From an uncultured Eubacterium sp. (GTDB taxonomy: Bacteria > Bacillota > Clostridia > Lachnospirales > Lachnospiraceae), in contig CAJTVR010000002.1 in NCBI GenBank assembly GCA_910580075.1, positions 50,765-114,764 on the forward strand: a DNA stretch of 64,000 nucleotides, in the 5' to 3' direction. The position numbers and the translations under genes were made by a program. Positions 42,325 to 52,101 of the stretch are shown here, piece by piece (position 1 is the stretch's first letter; each line of letters starts with the position of its first letter). The notes under the pieces are model-generated. The model saw only the letters and a program-made list of their open reading frames with translations. It did not search any database and was not told the DNA's origin.

Positions 42325-43383
42325 CTAATACATTGTCGATGAATCTCCATATTCACTATAATAGATCTTTCCATTCCACTGTTTTACCGTCTTTGCACGG
42401 ACATAATATACCTTCGACTTTTTCAGCCCTGTCAGCTTTATATTCGGACTTTTACTTTTTTTCGTTTTCGTAAGCCCTTTCGTGAATTCACTGGATGTAG
42501 AATACTGTAAAATATATCCTGTTACACCAGGCTGTTTTTCGATTTCGACAACTGCCTTCGACTGGTTTCTCTTTGTCTGGGCAATCTGGCACGGATTCGG
42601 CTTTACATGAATCTTAAAGTTATAAAAGGCGCTGCTGCCTGCCCATGGGGCGACTTTCAAATAATAATCTCCCTTTTCCAAAGAACATGTATCGACAGAA
42701 TGGGCATATCCTTTATTTGAATCATAACCAGCACGAAATCTGTTCAATCTACGGCCTTCCAAATCCAGAATACTAAATTCCATTATTTGTCCATAGCTAT
42801 AATGCGACATGCTGATCTGTCCAGAAAACGGCATATGGAACATATAAAAATCCTGTCCGTCATCCAGTCCAATCTGCCCTGTATATTTCGATTCTGCTTT
42901 GATACTAACCGCCTGGCTCAGTATATCATTGGGATGCGTCTGCGATTCCGGAAAACTTTCATTTGCAGAATCAAACTGCAGTGCAAATGAATAAGCCCCT
43001 TCACTTCCGGTAATACGCATATAATAAGTCCCTGCCAATAAATACCACTCTTCTTTGCGATAAAGACAGCCACGGTTTGAATCATGATAAATATCTTTTC
43101 CATCCAGTCTTTCATATTCATGATTCAGCAGCTGCAAATGTCCATTGGACGTGTTCATCGATACTGTATATGTCACCTTTCCCGATTCTCCCAAAACAAA
43201 CTTATAATAATCGACGCATTCATCCTCCAGCCGGCCGCTGTAGGAATGATCCACATGAACAGGAACTGCATCATAAACTGTCTGTTCCTGCGCAGAAACA
43301 CTGACTGCCAATAAGCCGTTCATCAGAAAGACCGTGCAGAAACACACCGCCTTTACCCAGTTATTTTTCAAAAACTGCTTCAC
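42325..43383 (-). CDS. Secreted PPC-domain and fibronectin-type III protein
   Basis: 352 residues. I start at a GTG (43383), giving MKQFLKNNWVKAVCF..., because GGGAGG lies eight bases before it, while the in-frame ATG upstream sits only two bases from that site. A signal peptide ends at VSAQ. Two beta-sandwich PPC-type domains follow (SGRLEDECVDYYKFVLGESGKVTYTV... and TGQIGLDDGQDFYMFHMP...), then a fibronectin type III-like domain (KAVVEIEKQPGVTGYILQYS ... YYVRAKTV). No catalytic motif is visible; it is likely a binding or accessory surface protein. Confidence 0.82.
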   Translation of the reverse strand: MKQFLKNNWVKAVCFCTVFLMNGLLAVSVSAQEQTVYDAVPVHVDHSYSGRLEDECVDYYKFVLGESGKVTYTVSMNTSNGHLQLLNHEYERLDGKDIYHDSNRGCLYRKEEWYLLAGTYYMRITGSEGAYSFALQFDSANESFPESQTHPNDILSQAVSIKAESKYTGQIGLDDGQDFYMFHMPFSGQISMSHYSYGQIMEFSILDLEGRRLNRFRAGYDSNKGYAHSVDTCSLEKGDYYLKVAPWAGSSAFYNFKIHVKPNPCQIAQTKRNQSKAVVEIEKQPGVTGYILQYSTSSEFTKGLTKTKKSKSPNIKLTGLKKSKVYYVRAKTVKQWNGKIYYSEYGDSSTMY

Positions 43384-43448
43384 TCCCATTTCCTCCCATC
43401 TCACATTTTGACTAAAAACAAACGCAATCGCATTTTCACTGACCTCTG

Positions 43449-46400
43449 TTATTTCACAACAACTTTCACCTTTATAGTCTTTTTTCCGCTTTTTACCTTA
43501 ATAACTGCTGTTCCCTTTTTCTTTGCCTTAATAAGTCCTTTTTTATCCACCGCAGCTATTTTCGAATCTGATGACAGATACCGGATCGCCTGTGAAGATG
43601 TAACCGGCGTTACTTCTGTTTCCAGGCGGAATTTTTTTCCAGCTTTCAGTCTTACATTCTTTTTATTGACTGTAATCTTTTTTGTCTTAACCGCCTTTTT
43701 TTGTACCTTAATCTGTACAGCTGCCATATTTCCGCGTTTTGTAACAGCCCGTACAAATGCTTTTCCGGCTTTGATTCCTTTTATCTTTCCTGAAGTACTT
43801 ACAGCCACAACAGATGCATTCGACGTTTGGTACCGCACGATTTCATCATCGCCAGTCACATATGCTTTTACTGCCGTGGTTATCTTTCCTTTCTGCAGGA
43901 CTGCTGATTTTACATTCCATTCCACGGCACATTCTTCGTCCTGTTCTTCGTCTTCATAGTCTCCGTCTTGTGCATTGTCAGGATCTGTATCTTCATAAAA
44001 TAGGTCATCGTCTGCCCAGCCGCCTGTATCAGAATCGTCCTGCTGCTGTTCATTTTCCTGCAGTGTACTGTCACCGTCCGGCACTGTCTGGTTACCATCT
44101 GTAAAATCTGTCTGGCCCGGCCCGTTCTGATTCTGGTTCGTCTGATTCTGATCTTCCAAAGGCTCATCTTTCGTATTCTGATCCGGCAAATCCTGGTCAG
44201 GTAAATTCTTGTCAGGTAACATATCAGACGGTTCGAGATTAGAATCTTTAATTTCTTCAAGTTCTCCTGTTTCCAGATCTGTATGTTCATTCTGTTCACC
44301 GGAAATATTCTGATTTTTATCATCCGTCTGCTGCGTCTGATCTTTCTCTGCATCTGGTTTCTGCTGAATCTGGTCTTTTTCAGTATCTGGTCTGATTCCT
44401 GTATCTGGTTTATGATCTGGTACAGGTCCCGGTGCCGGAATATTCTTTTCCCACTTTGCTGTCAGCTGGCAGTCTGCACCAATTTTGGTATTCACAGCTG
44501 TCTTTGACTTTCCGTAATACCAGCCTTTAAAGGTATATCCATCACGTACCGGCACTGGCAGTTTCCCCAGACTTACGCTTGCATAATATGCATACAGCGT
44601 CTGATCGGATGTTAATGTAACGTACGCACCCGGCTGATATATCTCAGACGGTTCAGATCTTTTCGGCGTCCATCCTTTAAAATATGTCTTAAGCTGAATC
44701 CTGTCTGTATTTACTGTCCCGCCATCCGCATTCAGAAGCACGGTATAAGACCTCACAGGAACAGTATAGCTGATCCTGGTTTTTGAACCGGCTTCCACTG
44801 TCTGTATGCCCGACCCGCCGCTTCCTCCATTCGCATCATAAGCAAGCGTTACTTTCTTTCCCTGACGGTTATTTACCTGAATATTGTAAGAAACTGTTTT
44901 CGTAATCCCGGCTTCTGTGTAGCTGACCTGTACTTTCTGCGTGCCGGCAGAATTCGTATTTCCAGTCACTTTGTACCCGGTCACTGTTTTGCTTTTTCCA
45001 TTATTATAATTCGCGGTTACCGTCATGCCGTCTGTATTCAGTTTTTCCCCGGTTATATAAACAGTCTTTAATGGTTTTTGGGTAATACTGATCGAAGCAA
45101 GCTGTTTTTCCACTGGAAATTCACTTATGATTCCAACTATAAACTGCTGCATCAGTTCCACATCTTTTTTGTCCACATACCCGTCTCCGTTTACATCTGC
45201 CCGTTTCTTTTCATCCGGCGTCAGCGTAATCTTTCCGTTTGCCGCCTGGTTAATGACTGTCAGATCTGTTGCCGTCACTCTGCGGTTACCGTCTAAATCA
45301 CCATAATAAAGATCCCGCCTTGTATTGACCGGTTCGCTGATTGTAATCTGTACAGATTCCCGGACTGTTCTGCCATTCACCTCAGCCTGCACGGTTCCTC
45401 TGTATACCCCTGTCCCGTCCAGAGACGACCTGATCCAGTTATAGTCACTCTGGTCATATGTATAAGAAAATTTTCTGCTTCCGTCAGGATGAAAAATGGT
45501 TTCTGTCACCTTATAATTCCCCGGTGAGACTTCGTTCAGCCGCCTGTCCGTATTCAGGTCCAGCAGTTCATAACACAGATAATAGTCAGTTCCTTTTGTA
45601 CCGCTTGTATGTCCAATTCCCATCCGGCTGTCAGAAAACCATACACGGATGCCAGGCCTTATGTTTTGAACAATCTCAAAACTTACCGTGCTGTTACCTT
45701 CAAAACCGCCTGTTACCTTCACGACTCCTCTATACGTCCCGGCACTGTCAGCACGGACAGCGATCCAGTTGTAATCGCTTTTTCCATAATTCTGCGTTAT
45801 GGCAATGCTTCCATCCGGATTATAAAGCGTTTCTGTAACAGAATAATCAGCCTGTCCCCCGGCTTCGCTGTAGCGTTTTCCGCTTTTTAAATCCACCAGC
45901 TGATAGCACAGATAATACCAGTTTCCTTTTTTGAAACCGGAAGATTTATCCCCCATTTTCGTATCAGATATCCACGTCTGTATCTGCGGCGGTCCCACCT
46001 GGCTGGCTTTTGATAAATACTGCATGGCGCAGTACCCACTGTGTCCGTTCCATTCCACATGTGCCCACTGGCCGTCTGATTTCGTCACACGAACCACTGT
46101 CCCTGTCGGAATAGCCGCAATGAAAGCAAAATCTGTACCATGCCCGCTTCTCATATTTAATGCCCCATTGGCCGTGACCTTGTAATCACCGGCATAAGAT
46201 GTACTGCAGCTGCAATTGTCCGAAACAGTACCGCCAGCCAGAGTGAAATTTCCGCAATAACCATATCCTCTGTATTTATTTGCCCAGCTGCTGATTGTGG
46301 ACTTCTGCACACGGCCTCCTGACGCATGCACGAAATATCCATTGCCTGTATAAATTCCTGCATGTCCATAATAAGCAGCCCCGCATCTTCCGCACGGCCC

Positions 46401-46730
46401 GCCTCCACAGTTTCCAAAATACACAGTCGCACCCACTGGAATATTGGCAGAACTTGTTGAACGTATATACAGATTTCCGCTTTTCGATGCACAGCAGTTA
46501 TATGGTCTTGCTCCCCCTAAAGCCTGATAGCATTCCTCCACAAACTTCAGGCACATTCTATCTGTATATGACTGATTCACTTTTGATTCTGCATAATTTT
46601 TAATGGCTGATGACTGCAGGACGGCTGCAGCCTGTACATATTGTGTCTGACACGGCATCCGCCCCATAACTGCCAGTATCATGCACAGCCATACACAAAG
46701 GCATCTTTTTATCCTTTTTGCTGTTTTCAT
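43449..46730 (-). CDS. Large secreted NlpC/P60-like protein with dockerin-like, InlB and Ig-like domains
   Basis: 1093 residues; GGAGGTG precedes the ATG. Signal peptide, then an NlpC/P60-type hydrolase domain (about 38-170: Cys in RMCLKFVEECY, His in YYGHAGIYTG, second His in YFVHASGG), an SH3b domain (about 180-245), two tandem copies of a 105-residue beta domain (each with GT.YRG.V), a dockerin-like pair of calcium loops (GDLDGNRRVTATDL, ADVNGDGYVDKKD), a Big_3 domain, Listeria/Bacteroides-type InlB repeats (DGYTFKGWYYGKS), an acidic low-complexity linker (about 775-930) and two Big_2 domains at the end. A peptidoglycan hydrolase or amidase on a long stalk is the best reading. Confidence 0.9.
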   Translation of the reverse strand: MKTAKRIKRCLCVWLCMILAVMGRMPCQTQYVQAAAVLQSSAIKNYAESKVNQSYTDRMCLKFVEECYQALGGARPYNCCASKSGNLYIRSTSSANIPVGATVYFGNCGGGPCGRCGAAYYGHAGIYTGNGYFVHASGGRVQKSTISSWANKYRGYGYCGNFTLAGGTVSDNCSCSTSYAGDYKVTANGALNMRSGHGTDFAFIAAIPTGTVVRVTKSDGQWAHVEWNGHSGYCAMQYLSKASQVGPPQIQTWISDTKMGDKSSGFKKGNWYYLCYQLVDLKSGKRYSEAGGQADYSVTETLYNPDGSIAITQNYGKSDYNWIAVRADSAGTYRGVVKVTGGFEGNSTVSFEIVQNIRPGIRVWFSDSRMGIGHTSGTKGTDYYLCYELLDLNTDRRLNEVSPGNYKVTETIFHPDGSRKFSYTYDQSDYNWIRSSLDGTGVYRGTVQAEVNGRTVRESVQITISEPVNTRRDLYYGDLDGNRRVTATDLTVINQAANGKITLTPDEKKRADVNGDGYVDKKDVELMQQFIVGIISEFPVEKQLASISITQKPLKTVYITGEKLNTDGMTVTANYNNGKSKTVTGYKVTGNTNSAGTQKVQVSYTEAGITKTVSYNIQVNNRQGKKVTLAYDANGGSGGSGIQTVEAGSKTRISYTVPVRSYTVLLNADGGTVNTDRIQLKTYFKGWTPKRSEPSEIYQPGAYVTLTSDQTLYAYYASVSLGKLPVPVRDGYTFKGWYYGKSKTAVNTKIGADCQLTAKWEKNIPAPGPVPDHKPDTGIRPDTEKDQIQQKPDAEKDQTQQTDDKNQNISGEQNEHTDLETGELEEIKDSNLEPSDMLPDKNLPDQDLPDQNTKDEPLEDQNQTNQNQNGPGQTDFTDGNQTVPDGDSTLQENEQQQDDSDTGGWADDDLFYEDTDPDNAQDGDYEDEEQDEECAVEWNVKSAVLQKGKITTAVKAYVTGDDEIVRYQTSNASVVAVSTSGKIKGIKAGKAFVRAVTKRGNMAAVQIKVQKKAVKTKKITVNKKNVRLKAGKKFRLETEVTPVTSSQAIRYLSSDSKIAAVDKKGLIKAKKKGTAVIKVKSGKKTIKVKVVVK

Positions 46731-46755
46731 AAAACACCTCCTGTCACTGCGGGTA

Positions 46756-47700
46756 TTATTCCGTGTGCATACTCTTTCTTACTGCAAAACCAACCGCCGC
46801 CATTCCGCATACAACAGCAAGTATTAGTAATAAATCACTGCCCAGCCCTGCACCCGTTTTATAATTCTGGTCCAACTGATCCTGATGTCCGCTCGAAGAC
46901 GTATATGGTACCGTACTTTTTGCGATATATTCCTGTGCCCCGGTATCATATGAATCTATAATATCCTCACTGCCGGTCTCAGCTTCATCATCCTCAGTTT
47001 CATCCTCTGCCCAGTCATCCTGCATTTCGTCATCTGCGCCTGTCCAAGCCTCTGTCCATTCATCATCTCCATCTTCCCAATCGTCGTCATCCTCGAAATC
47101 TTCCTGGTCTTCATCCTGAATTTCATCCTGAATTTCATCCTGATTCTGTCCTGCCTGGTCTTCACTGTTTTGCAGACCGTCAGAGCCCTGGTCTGCTGTG
47201 TCTGTCTGCTGCACGTTTTCTTCCTGGCCAGATGCCCCTGTCTGCTGCCCATCTGTATTCTGGTCAGAAACATCTGATGTCTGTCCGCCTGTATTCTGAT
47301 CAGAGGTCTCTGTCTGCTGCATATCTGCATTCTGGTCAGAAATATCTGATGTCTGTCCGCCTGTATTCTGATCAGAGGTCTCTGTCTGCTGCACGCCTGC
47401 ATTCTGATCCGAAGTATTCTCCTGCTGTACGCCCGTATTCTGGACTGAGGTCTCTGTCTGCTGCACGCCTGCATTCTGATCCGAAGCATTCTTCTGCTGT
47501 GCGCCTTTATTTTGCCCCGCTGATACCGGCGTTTCCTGGCCGGACATATCCGAATCCGCATCTCCTGTCTGTGATACTGCAGCCGGACCTGACGCTTGCA
47601 GCCGGGACGATGATTCTGATGCATATGCCGTATGCCGCGGCATAATATTAAAGATTAAAATAAATACTGCTATACGGAAAATTTTTTTATTGATTCCCAT
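46756..47700 (-). CDS. Repeat stalk surface protein with sortase-like C-terminus
   Basis: 314 residues; CAGGAGGAAAAG precedes the ATG. Signal peptide, then about nine 12-residue Gln/Thr/Asp-rich repeats of the type SDQNAGVQQTET (about 75-180), a highly acidic segment with Trp (about 190-255), and a C-terminal NYKTGAG, a hydrophobic helix and the tail RKSMHTE. That order (pentapeptide, helix, basic tail) is that of a sortase substrate, and NYKTG resembles NPxTG/NPKT-type class B signals except for Tyr in place of Pro. It lacks any catalytic domain and is probably a wall-anchored spacer or adhesin stalk. Confidence 0.8.
   Translation of the reverse strand: MGINKKIFRIAVFILIFNIMPRHTAYASESSSRLQASGPAAVSQTGDADSDMSGQETPVSAGQNKGAQQKNASDQNAGVQQTETSVQNTGVQQENTSDQNAGVQQTETSDQNTGGQTSDISDQNADMQQTETSDQNTGGQTSDVSDQNTDGQQTGASGQEENVQQTDTADQGSDGLQNSEDQAGQNQDEIQDEIQDEDQEDFEDDDDWEDGDDEWTEAWTGADDEMQDDWAEDETEDDEAETGSEDIIDSYDTGAQEYIAKSTVPYTSSSGHQDQLDQNYKTGAGLGSDLLLILAVVCGMAAVGFAVRKSMHTE
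47190..47520 (-). repeat. 36-bp repeats encoding the 12-residue stalk units
   Basis: Blocks such as GCATTCTGATCCGAAG and GTATTCTGATCAGAGG recur every 36 bases, sometimes in pairs of 72. Length variation between strains is likely. Confidence 0.8.
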
Positions 47701-47747
47701 ATCTTTTCCTCCTGTCTGAACGGTCTGTAAAGCTGACGGTATCTGTA

Positions 47748-50700
47748 TCAGCCGGTTTTAACAGGCACTGGAATGACCAGCGTTACTCCCGCTTTTATTT
47801 TTTTTGATTTCGGAATGACATCCTTATTTGCATCATAAATCTGACGCCATTTACCCGTGCTGCCATAATACTTCTTTGCAAGACTCTTAAGGTCATCACT
47901 TTTTTTAGATGTACAGGTTAAAGCCGGGATGTGCAGCTGTGACCCTACCTTCATCCGGTATGATTTATATACCTTATTTTTATTAGCCTGAAAGACTTTT
48001 TTCCATTTGCTGTCCGTTCCGTAATACCTGCGTGCAATTTTCCCCAGATTATCCTCCTTTTTGACAGTATGGACTGTACAGACCACCGGAACCGGAAGGA
48101 CCAGCTTCATGCCTTCTTTTAACTGCCTGGACGCAGGTATAACATCTTTATTCACCTGATAAATGATGTTCCATTTGCTCATTGCTCCAAAATATTTCCT
48201 GGCAATGCTTTTTAGATCATCTCCCTTTTTCACGGTATAATTCAGTGCAGGAATCTGCAGTACCATACCTTTTTTCAGCTTCTTAGATGCAGGAATCTTC
48301 TTTTTATTCGCGTCATAGATTTTTTTCCATTTGCTGGATCTGCCATAAAAGTTCTTTGCAATGCTCTTAAGGGTATCGCCTGCTTTCACTGTATATTTAC
48401 CTGCATTTGCCAGATCTTTCCTGACTGGTTTTGGCACCGGTTTTGGTACCGGCTTCGGTTCTGGAGCCGGTGCAGGTGCCGGAGACGGCTCTGGTTCCGG
48501 TTCTGGCACGGGTTTCGGCGCTGGCTTTGGTGCCGGAGCCGGTGCAGGTGCCGGACTGTAGCCGCCAGAACTTCCCCCGCTGCTTCCAGATGAAGGCTTG
48601 TTATCCGGTTTTTTCTTTACGGCTTTGTAATTTTGCGCTGCAGCATTGACTACCCGCTGTTTCTTATCCCTTCTGAACTCTACCCCGATGGTATGAACAC
48701 CTTCCGATTTCGGGAGCGCCTTTGCTATAATAGTAATACGGGTACTGCCTGCTTCCGCCTTATAATCTTCATTCAGTTTCAGTTTTTTACCATCAATATA
48801 GAGATCTGTATATTCATTAAATACGCCTTTGGAAATGATCAGATAATCTCCCGACGCAGTTGTGTCATAGATATCTTTAATCCTCTTTTCAAGTTCATAA
48901 CCTGCAGCTTCAGCACCTGCTACATTTTCATCTGAATTATCCAGTACTTCAAACCGGAACGTCCGTATGTCGGGCTTTAGCGGTTTATTGCTGTCCATCT
49001 GGATTGTAATCTCAAATTTCCCCGTTTCCATTGGGACACCATACAGCTCGCCATTTTGAAGCAGCTGCATCCCGTCCGGCAGACGCCCTTTTATCAGTGA
49101 ATAACTCGGATAATTCCATTTGTAAGTATTATTGTTTGTGATCAAAATTCCATACGGAACATATTTGACAGGGTTTTTAATCTTTGTTGTCGTCATCCGC
49201 GGATCTCCGACAACGCCTGTCAGCCTGAGCACCATTTTTGTCTTTTGGCCGGATGATTCCTGTGCTGTAAAGGTCAGTGTCCCCAGATCTCCATAATCCT
49301 TCGGAGGAAGCTCTCCGTCTCTGGCTTTGAGACGTACTTTGGCCAGATTCGGCAGGATTCCATTTTCCTGTGTCCGCTCTATCGTTGTAAACCCTCCAAG
49401 GTCATGCTTCCCGTTCAGTCTCCAGTAATCATCCATGACAATGCTGTCGGATTTAAGCTCTGCACGCAGTGCTGACATCGTTGTGCATCCTACATTTGCA
49501 ATCAAAATGTCATGCAGATCATTATGATAAGAATCCAAAAACAGCTCTCTCGTGGATTCAACAGTCTCTCCTCTCTTTGTCTGTGACTTATCATGGTCCA
49601 GGCTGGTAAGGTAAAGCTCTGCCGGATACGCAGCTGCATCTTCCACTGTCTTCATTTTAAAGATCCTGACAAAATAATTCGTCTGATGCTGCCCGTCTTC
49701 TGAGGCAGCCGTAAACTGTACCATTTTGGATGAAAAGTCAGCCGGACTGCTTTGTTCATTACCAGTCTGTACTCCATTTAAGTACATTTTTGCACCTTCA
49801 TCCAGCCTGTATTCCAATACAAGTGCTGACAAGTCTACGGGCTGATCCGTTTCTTCGGCTGTATTGCTTACAAAAAATGTATAATTCTGCCCGTCATAAG
49901 AATCATGTGTCTGTGCCGGCAGTATATAGTAAGGCACCTTTGCCCCGTCTGCTGTTTTCACACCTGTAAATGTCACATTTGTATCAGAACTCAGATACCT
50001 GTCCGTTTTTATTGTATAACCGTATTTTTTCTGGTTTTTATCCCCATCCTGGCCAATAAAAATACTGAAAGAAACACCTTTGCTGTAATCGGCTGTATAG
50101 CCGTCAGTAAACAATGTATCCCTGATATTTGCTGCACCTTTTTCCTGCGCTTCCGAAACAGAGGCATATCTGCCCTGATACGCCATGACATCCTCGCCTG
50201 GTTTGTCCTGCGTGCTGCCTTTATAATAAGTAAACAGCTGTGTATACGGAGCATTCAGCGCGTGTGGATTTTTCAAACGGTAAGTCTGAAGCATTGTACC
50301 ATCTGCCTGATATGAAGTGTTCCGAACATATGAAATACTCGTACCATCCTGAGCTTTCAAGCTTTCAAGAAAAACAGAACCTTTTTCATCCGGATCCGGT
50401 TTTTCCTCTTTCTTTTCTGTCTTAATCCTGTAATATTTCTTCACCTGCTCCTGGCCGCCGTCTGCTCCGATGAAAATGCTGAACTCAATACCCGCACCGC
50501 TGTAATCAGCCAGATATCCGTCACCAAACAGCGTCTTTTTTACATCCTCGGCTCCAGCTTCGTGCGCGGCCTTTACAGAATCATATCTGCCCTTATATGC
50601 CTGAAACTCATCGCTGGCATTGTCAATCTGCCCGTCATCCTTCCTGTAATAGTCAAATGTCAGTTTATACTGCCCATTCACCGGATTACCGTCATACAGC

Positions 50701-52088
50701 TCATAAATATATTCCAATACCCCGTCTTCCTGCTGAGCGCTTGTATAATCTCCCGCAGGAACATCCCCGTTTTCCGTTTCTTTCTGAAACTTACGCACAC
50801 TAATGCCAGAATAAAATTCGTCAGTAAACCGCAGTTGAGCCGGCATGCATCCTGTAATTCTGCCATCCTTATAGGAAACAAACGTAACCCACTGACTTGC
50901 TTTATGATCTTCCAGTGCTATTAAATATCCGCTGCCTGGAACATCCCTGCCATTTCCCCAGATGCGGTTTGTGATATCTGCTCCAAGTGAATCTTCGGTA
51001 CATTTTCCTTCATAGACTTTCATGTCTGAAAACCTCAGACTGTCTAAATCAAAATAACCAGGATTTAAGCTCAGCGTTGCAAAGTACTGTCCGTCTTTCT
51101 TAGGTCCGGTAAATTCCACATATACCGCTTTATTCTCTGTCCCATCCGCCTGTACAAAGCTGCTGAACCAGCACTCACTTGCAATCTCCTGTCTGGCATC
51201 ATCTGCTGTACAGACACTCGAGCGGAGCCATTCGTGACTGGAAGGTTCCGATACCGGCGAGACAATATAACGGATATTATCTGCTGCAAGCTGGTCCGGC
51301 TCTCCTGCAATGATTTCCAGGCTTTGGTCATATAAATCAAAAAAATCCTTTAAAGTTCCAATCTGATAACCCGCTGCTGCAGCATTCCCTGATCGCTTTT
51401 TCCACATAATAGAAGTTTCATCCGGCAATTCCGTTTCTCCCTGAAACACCTCAGCAAATGTAACTTTCGTCAATTCCACCGGTGTATAGTTTTTAAGAGA
51501 TACACGGAGCCTCTTTTCTTTTAGCGGCAGCAGGGATGCCCCCTGGGACAGACTGAGCTCATCATCCGTAAACACTTTTTCCTCCGGATATACCCTCACC
51601 GTATCCCCGCCGGCTTTCACGCTCATCTTTGTCACTGCTTTTCCGTCAGCATTTGATTTCACACAGAATTCATGTCCGCCGACGGTAACACTGTCACCGT
51701 TTTCCATAAACCATTCACTGAATGTCTTCCCGCCATAAGAAAACTGCACCTCATATGGAAAGAACGCATTTTCTTCCACTGCAATCTCATAGCTTCCATC
51801 CGGTTCATACACCGCATAATGCCTTAATTCAGCAGCTTGTGCTTCCGCTTGTTTATTGCCCTGATAACTATCCGGGTCCATAGCGGATGTCCCGTATTGA
51901 TCGGAAAACTCTCCCAGAAGTGTTTCCAGCTTCTCTCTCTGTGTCATACGGTATTCATAACTGCCTGTATTAAACCTTACTTCATCACCGGTCTGCGTCT
52001 GTTTTTTTGTATCTGCTGACGCCGGTATTATATTTATGCACATTACTACAGCTAAAAGGAGTGCAATTCCTTTTTTCAATTTCTTCAT
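47748..52088 (-). CDS. Giant secreted protein with Ig-like regions and four C-terminal LysM domains
   Basis: 1446 residues from MKKLKKGIALLL (52088), preceded by GAGGAGGAGA; the longer frame overlaps the kinase gene. Signal peptide ending ASAD, then about 1,100 residues of beta-rich sequence, including two copies of a motif with DVMAYQGRYASVSEAQEKGA and KRYDSVKAAHEAGAEDVKKTLF..GY.ADYS, a putative-Ig segment (ITNNNTYKWNYPSYSLIKGRLPDGM) and other Ig-like parts. A Pro/Ala/Lys/Glu linker leads to four LysM domains (the first AGDTLKSIAKNFYGRSSKW) that should bind peptidoglycan. It begins 14 bases after the kinase stop, so it is co-transcribed with the secretion genes and could be an exported or scaffold component. 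Long N-terminal part unassigned. Confidence 0.87.
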   Translation of the reverse strand: MKKLKKGIALLLAVVMCINIIPASADTKKQTQTGDEVRFNTGSYEYRMTQREKLETLLGEFSDQYGTSAMDPDSYQGNKQAEAQAAELRHYAVYEPDGSYEIAVEENAFFPYEVQFSYGGKTFSEWFMENGDSVTVGGHEFCVKSNADGKAVTKMSVKAGGDTVRVYPEEKVFTDDELSLSQGASLLPLKEKRLRVSLKNYTPVELTKVTFAEVFQGETELPDETSIMWKKRSGNAAAAGYQIGTLKDFFDLYDQSLEIIAGEPDQLAADNIRYIVSPVSEPSSHEWLRSSVCTADDARQEIASECWFSSFVQADGTENKAVYVEFTGPKKDGQYFATLSLNPGYFDLDSLRFSDMKVYEGKCTEDSLGADITNRIWGNGRDVPGSGYLIALEDHKASQWVTFVSYKDGRITGCMPAQLRFTDEFYSGISVRKFQKETENGDVPAGDYTSAQQEDGVLEYIYELYDGNPVNGQYKLTFDYYRKDDGQIDNASDEFQAYKGRYDSVKAAHEAGAEDVKKTLFGDGYLADYSGAGIEFSIFIGADGGQEQVKKYYRIKTEKKEEKPDPDEKGSVFLESLKAQDGTSISYVRNTSYQADGTMLQTYRLKNPHALNAPYTQLFTYYKGSTQDKPGEDVMAYQGRYASVSEAQEKGAANIRDTLFTDGYTADYSKGVSFSIFIGQDGDKNQKKYGYTIKTDRYLSSDTNVTFTGVKTADGAKVPYYILPAQTHDSYDGQNYTFFVSNTAEETDQPVDLSALVLEYRLDEGAKMYLNGVQTGNEQSSPADFSSKMVQFTAASEDGQHQTNYFVRIFKMKTVEDAAAYPAELYLTSLDHDKSQTKRGETVESTRELFLDSYHNDLHDILIANVGCTTMSALRAELKSDSIVMDDYWRLNGKHDLGGFTTIERTQENGILPNLAKVRLKARDGELPPKDYGDLGTLTFTAQESSGQKTKMVLRLTGVVGDPRMTTTKIKNPVKYVPYGILITNNNTYKWNYPSYSLIKGRLPDGMQLLQNGELYGVPMETGKFEITIQMDSNKPLKPDIRTFRFEVLDNSDENVAGAEAAGYELEKRIKDIYDTTASGDYLIISKGVFNEYTDLYIDGKKLKLNEDYKAEAGSTRITIIAKALPKSEGVHTIGVEFRRDKKQRVVNAAAQNYKAVKKKPDNKPSSGSSGGSSGGYSPAPAPAPAPKPAPKPVPEPEPEPSPAPAPAPEPKPVPKPVPKPVRKDLANAGKYTVKAGDTLKSIAKNFYGRSSKWKKIYDANKKKIPASKKLKKGMVLQIPALNYTVKKGDDLKSIARKYFGAMSKWNIIYQVNKDVIPASRQLKEGMKLVLPVPVVCTVHTVKKEDNLGKIARRYYGTDSKWKKVFQANKNKVYKSYRMKVGSQLHIPALTCTSKKSDDLKSLAKKYYGSTGKWRQIYDANKDVIPKSKKIKAGVTLVIPVPVKTG

Positions 52089-52101
52089 TTCCGTCTCCTC
52101 C

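Noticed and set aside
43408..43959. 183-residue plus-strand frame rich in Phe/Thr
   Set aside because: Antisense to the Lys-rich Big_2 domains of the NlpC/P60 protein; composition explained by the opposite strand.
46956..47645. Long frames on both strands across the stalk repeats (222 and 137 residues)
   Set aside because: Shadows caused by the 36-bp coding repeats; only the minus frame starting at 47700 has a signal peptide, ribosome site and sorting tail.
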